Assembly (NCBI RefSeq): GCF_000344805.1
Contig: NC_020453.1
Span: 4,249,001-4,313,000 of the forward strand
From: Bradyrhizobium oligotrophicum S58
GTDB lineage: Bacteria; Pseudomonadota; Alphaproteobacteria; Rhizobiales; Xanthobacteraceae
Direction of reading: 5' to 3'
DNA length: 64,000 nucleotides
Below are positions 8,752-16,783 of this stretch, piece after piece. Both the position numbers and the translations under genes were made by a program. Each line of letters opens with the position of its first letter. The stretch's first letter is position 1. The notes beneath the pieces are model-generated. The model made no database searches. It was not told the DNA's origin and saw only the letters and a list, made by a program, of their open reading frames with translations.

Positions 8752-10593
8752 ATGGCACCATCCGCCCTTGCACTGCCCCTGAGCGCCCCGCCGGCGTTCC
8801 TCGGCGTGCGGCTTTCGCTGACCAATAAATTGTGGCGCGACCGCCTGGATGCGCGGGGCGCGGCGCGGGCGCTCGCCATCGTGCAGCGCCATCAGCTGCC
8901 GGAGATGCTGGCGCGGGTGCTCGCCGGGCGTGACGTCGGGATCGAGGAGGTCAACGACTTCCTCGACCCCACCATCCGCAAGATGATGCCGGATCCGTTC
9001 ACGGTGACGCAGATGGAGGCGGCCGCCCAGCGCATCGCCGATGCCGCGATGAAGGGCGAGAAGGTCGCGATCTTCGGCGACTACGACGTCGACGGCGCGA
9101 CGTCGGCGGCGCTGCTCGCCTGGCACCTGCGCCATTGCGGGCTCGATCCGCTGATCCACATTCCCGACCGCATCTTCGAAGGCTACGGGCCGAACGTCGA
9201 GGCCATCCGCGCGCTCGCGGCCAAGGGCGCGACTTTGCTCGTCACTGTCGACTGTGGCACCACCAGCCTCGAGCCGCTGGGGGAGGCGCGGCGGCTCGGC
9301 ATGTCCGTGGTCGTGATCGACCACCATCAATGCGGCGAGGAGCTTCCGGAGGTTGACGCGCTGGTGAATCCGAACCGGCCCGACGATCTCTCCGGCCTCG
9401 GCTATCTCGCCGCCGTCGGGCTGACGCTGGTTACGCTGGTCGCGGTCAATCGCGAGCTGCGCGGCCGCGGCTTCTGGAGCAGCACCCGGCCTGAGCCGGA
9501 TCTGCTCTCCATGCTGCATCACGTCGCGCTCGGCACCGTCGCCGACGTCGCGCCGCTGATCGCACTCAACCGCGCCTTCGTCGCCAAGGGCCTGATCGCG
9601 CTGCGCCGGCGCGACCATGTCGGGCACACCGCACTGATGGATGTGGCGCGCCTCAACGGTCCGCCGGAGGCCTGGCATCTCGGCTTCATGCTCGGGCCGC
9701 GCATCAATGCCGGCGGCCGCATCGGCCGCGCCGATCTCGGCGTGCGGCTGCTGCTGGAGAGCGACGTCTCGGAAGCCGCGCGCATCGCGGCCGAGCTCGA
9801 CCGGCTCAACAGCGAGCGCCGCGTGATCGAGCAGCACGCCGAGGCGCAGGCGGAGGCCGAGGCGCTGGCCTCGCTCGGGCTGGAGGACAAGGGCGCCGTC
9901 ATCGTCACCGCGTCGGAAGGCTGGCATCCTGGCGTCGTCGGCCTGGTCGCCTCGCGGCTGAAGGAAAAGTTTGCGCGTCCCGCCTTTGCGATCGCGCTCG
10001 AACCGGGCGGCATCGGCACCGGATCGGGCCGCTCCATCCCCGGCGTCGATCTCGGCAAGGCCGTGCGCCACGCGGTGGAGCAGGGCATCCTGATGAAGGG
10101 CGGCGGGCACGCGATGGCCGCCGGCGTCACCCTGCGCAAAGAGCGGCTGGCGGAGTTTCGCGCCTATCTGGAAAGCGCGCTCGCGGCTGACGTCGCCGAT
10201 GCGCGCCACGTCAACGAGATCCTGATCGACGGCGCCATCAGCGCGCGTGCGGCAACGCCGGAGCTGGTCGCGACGCTCAATCGCGCCGGTCCCTTCGGCA
10301 GCGGCAATCCCGAGCCGATCGTGGCGCTGCCGTCGCATCAATTGGTCTATGCCGACGAGGTCGGGCAGGCGCATCTCAAGCTGCGCTTCAAGTCCGGCGA
10401 CGGCGCCACCGTCAACGCCATCGCGTTCCGCTCCGTCGGCCAGAAGCTCGGCAATGCGCTGGTTCAGCATCGCGGCGACATCCTGCATGTCGCCGGCACC
10501 CTCACCGTCGACCGCTACCAGGGCGTCGAGCGCGTGCAGTTGCGCGTGCTGGATGTGGCCGTGCCGGACCATGGGCCGGCGACGATCAGGTAG
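8752..10593 (+). CDS. recJ: single-stranded-DNA-specific 5'-3' exonuclease RecJ
   Basis: The 613-residue enzyme degrades 5' single strands in recombination and mismatch repair. DHH-superfamily motifs are complete: DYDVDG at 110-115, VDCGTTS around 166, DHH at 190-192 and the DHHA1 signature GGGHA at 450-454, followed by a C-terminal OB-like region. Bacterial RecJ proteins are usually about 560-610 residues, which supports the ATG at 8752. An in-frame GTG 33 codons upstream (8653) would add a non-homologous leader. The gene stands alone; a dispersed repeat begins 16 bases after its stop. Confidence 0.95.
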   Translation: MAPSALALPLSAPPAFLGVRLSLTNKLWRDRLDARGAARALAIVQRHQLPEMLARVLAGRDVGIEEVNDFLDPTIRKMMPDPFTVTQMEAAAQRIADAAMKGEKVAIFGDYDVDGATSAALLAWHLRHCGLDPLIHIPDRIFEGYGPNVEAIRALAAKGATLLVTVDCGTTSLEPLGEARRLGMSVVVIDHHQCGEELPEVDALVNPNRPDDLSGLGYLAAVGLTLVTLVAVNRELRGRGFWSSTRPEPDLLSMLHHVALGTVADVAPLIALNRAFVAKGLIALRRRDHVGHTALMDVARLNGPPEAWHLGFMLGPRINAGGRIGRADLGVRLLLESDVSEAARIAAELDRLNSERRVIEQHAEAQAEAEALASLGLEDKGAVIVTASEGWHPGVVGLVASRLKEKFARPAFAIALEPGGIGTGSGRSIPGVDLGKAVRHAVEQGILMKGGGHAMAAGVTLRKERLAEFRAYLESALAADVADARHVNEILIDGAISARAATPELVATLNRAGPFGSGNPEPIVALPSHQLVYADEVGQAHLKLRFKSGDGATVNAIAFRSVGQKLGNALVQHRGDILHVAGTLTVDRYQGVERVQLRVLDVAVPDHGPATIR

Positions 10594-10609
10594 CAGCCCA
10601 AACACGGAT

Positions 10610-10794
10610 GTCGTCCCGGACAAGCCATGTCGACGCTTCGCGTCGGCATGGCGCCGATCCGGGACCCATATGCCGCAGCAGATGTTGTGAGAACGAGCTG
10701 GTCATTGACGCTTTTGCCTCGCACGGCTCCCTGTGGGTATGGATCCCGGGTCGGCGCCCCACGCGCTGCGCGCGGGGGGCTTGCCCGGGACGAC
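10610..10794. repeat. nested inverted-repeat element downstream of recJ
   Basis: The two ends are near-perfect inverted repeats: GTCGTCCCGGACAAGC at 10610-10625 and its complement with one mismatch at 10779-10794. A second inner pair lies at 10656-10670 (GATCCGGGACCCATA) and about 10738-10752. No protein is encoded. The wording of the termini matches a dispersed intergenic repeat that I recall from many Bradyrhizobium genomes; copy number here cannot be checked. It may act as a transcript 3' structure for recJ. Confidence 0.7.
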
Positions 10795-10876
10795 AGCGGA
10801 ATGTGTGGGACGCATCGCGGCTCGCATGACCGTTCGATCTCGCCGCGCATTCGCGCCCGAGTGATGCATCAACAAA

Positions 10877-11235
10877 GCCCTCATGGATGAAAGAGGGCGC
10901 AGGGAATGCCGGGTGAAGGCCTCACCCATGGCCCGCCTGCAAACAAAAGCAGGCGGCAGTGACCACAGGTAGGCCGATCAACCGGCATTCCCTGCGCGAT
11001 GGTTTTCACGCTTATACGCGATCTCCCCGGTGTCCGGCTTGTTAGCCACCGTCGCCCTCGGGGGTCATCATCCCCCAAGAGCCTGGCGCCAGCATCGGGG
11101 CGCCAGGACCACGCGACTTCACGTCCGCAACTTGCCGTTCGTCCGCGCGCATGAAGCACGCTGCGACAAGATCGCGGCCACCGCATCCCGCCCTCCACGT
11201 TCATGACGATCGCGAAGCGCCCCTCTCATGAGGAC
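10877..11235. repeat. highly structured noncoding element with five consecutive hairpin-forming pairs
   Basis: The stretch contains perfect pairing arms one after another: GCCCTC/GAGGGC (10877-10882, 10893-10898), a 16-base pair GCGCAGGGAATGCCGG (10897-10912) with 10982-10997, an inner 8-base hairpin CCGCCTGC (10933-10940) with 10949-10956, GGGGG/CCCCC (10060-type pair at 11060-11064 and 11072-11076), and a 9-base hairpin CCTGGCGCC (11082-11090) with 11099-11107. It ends with a CCTC/GAGG pair at 11222-11233. I recall closely similar sequence dispersed in Bradyrhizobium and Rhodopseudomonas genomes, often mis-called as short proteins. The strand of any RNA is unknown. Confidence 0.6.
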
Positions 11236-11461
11236 GAGACAAGGATGTTATTTCCGATTTTCGGAAGAAAAGCAAGTGGAATTTTCCGGCCGGTCGGACG
11301 ATTGCCGGCATCCGTCTGATGCTGCGGGTGAAATTGATGATCGTGCGCCGGTGCCCGTTGCGCACCGCGCGAGGCGCGGGGCTCGTGACCTCTGTACGGT
11401 CTGTCCGCCGTCCACTAGGCTCCCGACGTTGCGTTTTTCGACGAGCCGATTGAGAGTGTGC

Positions 11462-12469
11462 ATGCGACGTCTGCCTGTGGTGTTCGGAGCGCTCTTGCTG
11501 GGGTCGTGTTGGGCGCTCGCCGAACCGGGCCGGCATTGGCAGGCGGCAGGGCCGGATGAAAAGCCCTGGTCTGGATCTATCGCCCGCGAGGTGCAGGAGT
11601 TCGCGGTCGAACAGAAGCCGACGGCGATCATGGTCGTCAGGGACGACGACATTGTTGCCTCATTCGGGGATCTTGGCGCGAAGGTCAATGTCCGGTCCGT
11701 CCGCAAGAGTCTGCTGAGCGCGTTGTATGGCATCGCCGTCGAAGACGGCCGGATCAACCTCGACAGCACGCTTGCCGCGCTCGAGATCGACGACGTTCCA
11801 CCGGCCCTTTCGCCGGCCGAGAAGACCGCGACGGTTCTTCAGCTGCTCATGGCACGCTCCGGAGTCTATCATCTCGCGTCCTACGAGACAGGCCTGATGA
11901 AGCAGGGCCGGCCGGCGCGCGAGAGCCATCCACCGGGCAGCTTCTGGTATTACAACAATTGGGACTTCAACGCACTCGGCACGATCTACCGTCAGTCCGT
12001 CGACGACGTGTTTGCGAGCTTCGAGAAGCGGATCGGCCGGCCGGTCGGCATGGAGGATTTCTCGGCAGCAGACGGCGTGTACGTCAAGGAATCCTCCTCG
12101 TCGCATCCGGCCTACGTGTTTCGGATGAGTGCGCGAGACCTGGCGAGGTTTGGTCTGCTGTTCCTGAACGGCGGACGCTGGAACGGAGCGCAACTGATCC
12201 CCGCGCAATGGGTGACGGCATCGACCACCCGCGTTTCGGACGCCGAGCAGCCCGGACGGGGGTACGGCTATCTCTGGTGGACCTTCAGCAGCGCACGATC
12301 GGACATCAGCGGTTTTTTTGCTTCCGGTTACGGCGGACAGCTGATCGTGGTCGTGCCGTCCAAACGCCTGGTCCTGGTCGAACTGGTGGACCTTGCCGTA
12401 AACAAGCAAGGTATTCGCACGCAGCGTTTTCTCGATCTCGTCGACAAAATCAGCGCATCGGTCCCTTGA
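11462..12469 (+). CDS. serine hydrolase of the class C beta-lactamase/DD-peptidase fold, exported
   Basis: The 335-residue protein has an N-terminal signal peptide (about residues 1-20, cleavage near CWALA-EPG). The serine nucleophile motif is SVRK at 79-82, a Tyr-x-Asn motif lies around 163-166 (WYYNNWDF), and the third motif is GYGGQ around residue 295 in place of the usual HxG. These features mark the PBP/beta-lactamase family, which includes esterases and peptidases; lactam hydrolysis is not implied. An in-frame upstream extension from 11228 is rejected because it would bury the signal peptide. The next gene starts within 12 bases of its stop. Confidence 0.85.
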   Translation: MRRLPVVFGALLLGSCWALAEPGRHWQAAGPDEKPWSGSIAREVQEFAVEQKPTAIMVVRDDDIVASFGDLGAKVNVRSVRKSLLSALYGIAVEDGRINLDSTLAALEIDDVPPALSPAEKTATVLQLLMARSGVYHLASYETGLMKQGRPARESHPPGSFWYYNNWDFNALGTIYRQSVDDVFASFEKRIGRPVGMEDFSAADGVYVKESSSSHPAYVFRMSARDLARFGLLFLNGGRWNGAQLIPAQWVTASTTRVSDAEQPGRGYGYLWWTFSSARSDISGFFASGYGGQLIVVVPSKRLVLVELVDLAVNKQGIRTQRFLDLVDKISASVP

Positions 12470-12480
12470 GCAAGACGGCG

Positions 12481-13017
12481 ATGGCCATAGCGATCAACCT
12501 TCGATCCGATCATGCCTCTTCGGGCGAGATCGAGCGGCTGTGGGACCAGGTCGCGGTGTTCGAGGACTCCCCGTCGATGCGCGAGCTGGGCTACCGGCCT
12601 CATGTCACATTCGCGATCTATGATGCGCCCGAGGTCGATGTCGAGACGGCTTGGCGCGTCATGCGCGCGGCCGTTCAAGGCGACGCGGCGCTGCGGATCG
12701 CGTTCAATCGCGTGAGATGGTTCTCGCACCCTCATTGCGTGCTGTGGGCCGAACCTGAGATGAACCCGACGCTGTCCAGATGGCATGCATCGATCTCGGC
12801 AGCGATCGATCCGATGCTTTGCCGCCCTCACTATCGTCCGAGCGCGTGGGTGCCTCACTGCACGCTGGGCACGCGGATCTCGGACGATCGTCGTCAGGAT
12901 GCGATGGCGTTTGCGCGCGCGTTCGTCGGCCGCTTTCACGTCGTGTTCGACGTTATTGATTGTGTCGTGTTTCCGCCCGTGCAGATCGTGGCGGAGCAAA
13001 GGCTGCCCAAGCCCTGA
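12481..13017 (+). CDS. 2H phosphoesterase / 2'-5' RNA ligase-like protein
   Basis: The 178-residue protein has the two HxTx motifs that define the 2H phosphoesterase superfamily: His41-Val-Thr43-Phe and His126-Cys-Thr128-Leu. Members cleave or ligate 2'-5' or cyclic phosphodiesters in RNA and small nucleotides; the true substrate is unknown. I chose the ATG at 12481. A TTG at 12466 overlapping the upstream stop would add five residues. It follows the serine hydrolase gene by 11 bases and is likely cotranscribed. Confidence 0.8.
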   Translation: MAIAINLRSDHASSGEIERLWDQVAVFEDSPSMRELGYRPHVTFAIYDAPEVDVETAWRVMRAAVQGDAALRIAFNRVRWFSHPHCVLWAEPEMNPTLSRWHASISAAIDPMLCRPHYRPSAWVPHCTLGTRISDDRRQDAMAFARAFVGRFHVVFDVIDCVVFPPVQIVAEQRLPKP

Positions 13018-13178
13018 TCATCAGCGCCGCCGCATCAGCGCGCTGAGATCAAAGTCGGGGGCATCTGTTCGACGGCGCCACAGCCGCGCGAAGGGGTGAA
13101 GCTTTGCACGCGCATCGCGCTTGCGGGACGATGCGCTGCCCGGCAAGCTGCCGCAGGGCTGGGGAAGGTTCGCGTGAG

Positions 13179-13592
13179 ATGAAACGTGTTTCGTTAAAGT
13201 GCGTGGTCGTCGGCAGCGTCGTGGATATCCTGTCGACGAACCTCGCCATCTTCCCTGTCACGATCCTCGTCTTCATCTTCTCGGGACCGGCCGCGGCGGA
13301 GCTCGCGGCCTCCGATCCGCGCGCATTGATGGCGAGCAATCTCTTCAAGGCGTTGTCGTTCACGTTCGGCACCCTCAGCTCCGTGTTGGGCGGCTATGTG
13401 TCCGGGCGACTCGCCAAGCACGATCACATCTTGAATGGGGCTCTCTCGTCGATCCTGTGCATGGGGTTTGGCGTCTACGCGCTGCTCAGCGGTCGCGGAA
13501 GCCTCGTGGTGCAATTGGCGCTGTTCGCGTTGACCCCTCTGCTTGGCGCCGTCGGCGGATATCTGAGTGCACGCCGGAGCAAGCCGCAGTGA
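13179..13592 (+). CDS. small integral membrane protein, unknown function
   Basis: The 137-residue product has four likely membrane helices: about residues 8-32 (VVVGSVVDILSTNLAIFPVTILV), 55-76 (FTFGTLSSVLGGYVSGRL), 85-103 and 108-128. The last residues are basic (ARRSKPQ), pointing to a cytoplasmic C-terminus. A Gly-rich GTLSSVLGGYVSG motif is reminiscent of helix packing in small transporters but gives no function. The ATG at 13179 begins MKRVSLK, a natural inside-positive N-terminus. It may belong to the transcript of the two preceding genes, 161 bases upstream. Confidence 0.7.
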   Translation: MKRVSLKCVVVGSVVDILSTNLAIFPVTILVFIFSGPAAAELAASDPRALMASNLFKALSFTFGTLSSVLGGYVSGRLAKHDHILNGALSSILCMGFGVYALLSGRGSLVVQLALFALTPLLGAVGGYLSARRSKPQ

Positions 13593-13647
13593 CGGGCCCT
13601 GCAAGGGCGGCGCGGGAAGCGGCCCGGGCGGCGCGCCAAGATGAAGC

Positions 13648-14049
13648 TCAGCGCCAGGACGGCTTCGGCAGCTGATCCGGATTGAATTTCGGCGTCGACC
13701 GAAGAGCCTGGGGAGGCGCGACGTCGTCGGAGTCAGAGAACAGCAAAAGCGCCTCGAACGGGACGTCGGGAGCTTCCGCGGCATAGCCGGAGCATGTGAC
13801 GGGCGTGCCTCGGCAGCAGCCTTCCAGGCTGAGCGTCAGCTCGTCGGGGCCGAACAGCGATGGCTGTCCCGGGGCGTGACGTTTCGTCTTGATGATGGCG
13901 GTAAACCGATCGCCATGCGCTTCGTAGCTGCCGGCATAGCTCAGCACGGTATCGCCGCCGCAGACCTTGCCGCCCACCAGCTCGACGATACCGGTTCCCT
14001 GGCCCTTGGGGGTCCTGAACCAGGCGGAATAGGTGCCTTCCTTCATCAT
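13648..14049 (-). CDS. GrlR-like regulatory protein
   Basis: The 133-residue protein begins MMKEGTYSAWFRTPKGQG and continues with GIVELVGGKVCGGD and a SYEAHGDRFTAIIKTKRH stretch. That beta-rich pattern (compact lipocalin-like barrel) is what I associate with the GrlR family, whose founding member represses the locus of enterocyte effacement in pathogenic E. coli. In rhizobia such proteins occur without that system. I see no type III secretion gene here, so only the fold is suggested. Two adjacent ATG codons (14049, 14046) are possible; an upstream ATG at 14082 is less likely. Residues beyond about 95 are unmatched. Confidence 0.6.
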   Translation of the reverse strand: MMKEGTYSAWFRTPKGQGTGIVELVGGKVCGGDTVLSYAGSYEAHGDRFTAIIKTKRHAPGQPSLFGPDELTLSLEGCCRGTPVTCSGYAAEAPDVPFEALLLFSDSDDVAPPQALRSTPKFNPDQLPKPSWR

Positions 14050-14217
14050 CTGCCGTAGATCCCGTCGTTGGGTCGCGCGCATCGTTGTGCGACGCAAATT
14101 AAAGGAAGGTGAAAGCCACCATCCGAATCGGCACGGAACTCGGAAATTGTTCGTATGCAAACGATGAAGCGGGGGCTTCGGGCCGCTAGACTGGCTGCGG
14201 GCAGCGGTCGTCTCGGA

Positions 14218-15552
14218 TCACTCAGCCTGATCGGGCGGAACCGCGCTGAGCCAGCCGTGCTCGACCCAATCGGCGGCCTCGCGTGCCCATCGGGTGACGG
14301 ACGCGTCGTCGAGTGCGGCGTCGAACAGGTTCCAGCGATAGGCGTCGAACGCGTCGACGAAGGTGCAGCCCCACAGGTGCGGTCGCGTGCTTGCGATGGA
14401 GGCCTCGACCGGACCGCTCGAGGATCGCCAAGGCGGAATCGGAATGCCGCGCAGATGATCGGATGAGAGGTCCTGCTTGTAGAGTTGGGCAAGGCTTTCG
14501 AGCAGGTCGGCGCAGGCTGCCGCGTGATCGTAGCCGCCCGTCACATGCCCGAGCCAACGTGGCGCCAGCGCATCGATCGTGGGCGGCCCCTCCAGCGTCT
14601 GCACCAACGGCGAACTGATCCGACCGGCGGTGAAATGACAAAGGCCGTGGCAGGCGGCGGCGATCGCGATCATGAGGTGCGTCTGCAGGCGACTGTCGAA
14701 CAGAATTTCGCGATCAGCTCGTCCGATCCATCCCGGACTCGTCTTGCGACCCATGACGTCCTGCCGTGTTGCGCGCAGGCTGTCCCAGTCGATGGCTGCG
14801 TTGACGTAGCTCGCGAGCTTCAACGTCGAGGGATCATCGACCAGGAGATTGGGCTGCCCGCGGATCCGGCTGTAGCGGTGCTCGAACAGCGGCAGGACGT
14901 CCGCGGCGCGTGCGCCCGCCTTGAGAGCCTCGCTGATCAGACACTCCTGGATGAGCGTCTCGAACGTGTAGAAGAACGCGATCGTGGTATCGACTATGAA
15001 GGCGGGAGAGTGATCGTCTCCTTCGCACCACGTCTGGCCGACGATGGCAAACGGGGTCAGCGCGTAGAGCGCTCGGTAATTGCGTCCGGGAATGCGTCCG
15101 TGCGGCAGACGTGCTAGGCCGGCGAGGATCGCCGCCAACCGGTTCGGATCACCGTTCCAGTGGCCGGCATGGCGGATCCACAGATCGGCACGATCCCGAC
15201 GCGGCGGCGGGCCGAAACGCAGGCCGCTATAGCGGAACGGCAACTGCAGCGCGCAGCGAACGTGCCAATCGAAGTCGCCATCGGACATGCCGGCCATGGC
15301 GACCTTTTCCTCACTGTTGCGGCCGGGAGTCAGGCCGAGCGGCCAGCGCGCCGCCTCGTAGATCGCAACCTGCCGATCGAAGCGGAAATATTCAACGGGA
15401 TCGACGAATTCCGACGACAGCCAGACCCGCACATTGTCATCGAACCGCGGCAGCGACGCATGCGGATGAGCCGGGCCGGGGGCTGCCGGGCCATCGGAAC
15501 GATGTCGCGCCACGATCCGGACGTCGAACCGCTGATCGGATGATGAGGACAT
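14218..15552 (-). CDS. hypothetical protein, 444 residues, unrecognised
   Basis: I do not recognise this protein. Codon choice (GC-rich third positions) and a clean ATG at 15552 support a real gene. No signal peptide or long membrane helix is obvious. A hydrophobic stretch around residues 190-215 (AFIVDTTIAFFYTFETLIQECL) and a His/Cys cluster near 325 (AAACHGLCHF) stand out. The N-terminal 30 residues look disordered. It lies in an accessory-looking stretch (11.4-15.6 kb) beside the GrlR-like gene, transcribed in the same direction 168 bases upstream of it, so they may be related in function. Confidence 0.6.
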   Translation of the reverse strand: MSSSSDQRFDVRIVARHRSDGPAAPGPAHPHASLPRFDDNVRVWLSSEFVDPVEYFRFDRQVAIYEAARWPLGLTPGRNSEEKVAMAGMSDGDFDWHVRCALQLPFRYSGLRFGPPPRRDRADLWIRHAGHWNGDPNRLAAILAGLARLPHGRIPGRNYRALYALTPFAIVGQTWCEGDDHSPAFIVDTTIAFFYTFETLIQECLISEALKAGARAADVLPLFEHRYSRIRGQPNLLVDDPSTLKLASYVNAAIDWDSLRATRQDVMGRKTSPGWIGRADREILFDSRLQTHLMIAIAAACHGLCHFTAGRISSPLVQTLEGPPTIDALAPRWLGHVTGGYDHAAACADLLESLAQLYKQDLSSDHLRGIPIPPWRSSSGPVEASIASTRPHLWGCTFVDAFDAYRWNLFDAALDDASVTRWAREAADWVEHGWLSAVPPDQAE

Positions 15553-15742
15553 CGGCCGCTGCCTGATTTGAAGAGAGACGGCGCCAGCCTATCAGAATCG
15601 GGCAATGGATCTGAGTCGGGACCGCCACGTGAACGCGGCTGGCCATCGCCGTGGTAAACGATGTGCCTTCCGAGAAAGTTTGTCTGACGGGACCCAGCGA
15701 GCGTGATACGAACGAAACCAGATGCTTTTGAGAGATCAAGTC

Positions 15743-16558
15743 ATGCCGTCCGAAGCCCGCTCGCCGCGTCTTGCCGTTCTGATCGATGCCGACAATGCCT
15801 CGGCCAAGATCGTGGACGGGCTGTTCGAGGAGATCGCCAAGATCGGCGAGGCCAGCGTGCGCCGGATCTATGGCGACTTCTCCAGCCCGCGCTCCAAGCC
15901 CTGGGCCGACACCTTGGCCAGGCACGCGATCGTGCCGCAGCAGCAGTTCGCCTACACGACCGGCAAGAACGCCTCAGACATCACGCTGGTGATCGACGCG
16001 ATGGACCTGCTGCACAGCGGCCGCTTCGACGGCTTCTGCCTGGTGTCGTCCGACAGCGATTTCACGCGGCTTGCGGCGCGCATCCGCGAGCAGGGCATCG
16101 ACGTGTTCGGCTTCGGCGAGCAGAAGACGCCGGAGAGCTTCCGACAGGCCTGCCGCAGGTTCATCTACACGGAGAATTTGCGCAACGATGCTGCAAGCAA
16201 GGATGCGGGTAGCGCAGCGGCGCCGAAGCCGCTGCTGCCGGTCACCGCGGCGACGCCGATGATCAAGAAGGTCATCACCCAGATGGAGAGCGAGGACGGC
16301 TGGGTCGCGCTCGGCGAGGTCGGGAAGCAGCTCTCCAACCTGGTGTCCGACTTCGACCCGCGGACCTATGGCTGCCGCAAGCTGAGCGATCTCGTGCGCA
16401 AGACCGGCGGCTTCGAGATCGAGGAGCAGTCCAAGGGCGGCGGCTCGGTGCGTATCCGCGTCAAGGCGGCGAGCCCGCCGCAGCCCAAGGCGACGGTCCC
16501 GCAGCCAAGAGCGAGGACGCCGAGGTCTGGACAGCGCGAGGCGGCAATCAAGGCGTAG
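15743..16558 (+). CDS. NYN-domain (PIN-like) ribonuclease with C-terminal OST-HTH/LOTUS domain
   Basis: The 271-residue protein starts with an NYN fold: acidic residues Asp15 and Asp17 (AVLIDADN), Asp in ASDITLVIDAMDLL and SSDSDFTRLAARIREQG form the expected metal site. After a linker, about residues 175-250 form an OST-HTH/LOTUS domain (MIKKVITQMESEDGWVALGEVG, TYGCRKLSDLVRKTGGFEI), an RNA-binding module. The tail is Pro/Arg-rich. NYN-LOTUS proteins are thought to act on RNA; the target is unknown. The ATG at 15743 is preferred over 15722 because the conserved part begins near residue 9. Confidence 0.88.
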   Translation: MPSEARSPRLAVLIDADNASAKIVDGLFEEIAKIGEASVRRIYGDFSSPRSKPWADTLARHAIVPQQQFAYTTGKNASDITLVIDAMDLLHSGRFDGFCLVSSDSDFTRLAARIREQGIDVFGFGEQKTPESFRQACRRFIYTENLRNDAASKDAGSAAAPKPLLPVTAATPMIKKVITQMESEDGWVALGEVGKQLSNLVSDFDPRTYGCRKLSDLVRKTGGFEIEEQSKGGGSVRIRVKAASPPQPKATVPQPRARTPRSGQREAAIKA

Positions 16559-16577
16559 TTCAGCCTGCTCGTCGAGA

Positions 16578-16735
16578 GTAGGGTGGGCAAAAAGCGGCCG
16601 CCGAAGGCGGCAGCGTGCCCACCGTTGGGTGGCATGCGCGGCGGCGAGATGGTGGGCACGGCGCCAGCGCGATCTGTCGTTGGGAGAGAGCAGTGCTGCG
16701 CCTTTGCCCATCCTCCCTTTCTTTGCCACAACGCA
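16578..16735. repeat. GTGGGCA-rich dispersed-type intergenic repeat
   Basis: Short inverted and direct copies of GTGGGCA/TGCCCAC occur at 16583-16589, 16616-16622 and about 16651-16657, with GCCCATCC near 16705. The pattern GTGGGCAAA...GCCGTGCCCAC is one I recall as a common intergenic repeat in Bradyrhizobium. No gene is visible. It separates the NYN-domain gene from the convergent transglycosylase gene and could fold into terminator-like structures. Confidence 0.5.
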
Positions 16736-16783
16736 AGTCAGGCGATAGGAACGCGCGCTGTTTCGGCGCGACGACTGCGCTGC

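Noticed and set aside
13648..14049. Type III secretion locus because of the GrlR-like gene
   Set aside because: No secretion apparatus, chaperone or effector gene is present in the window.
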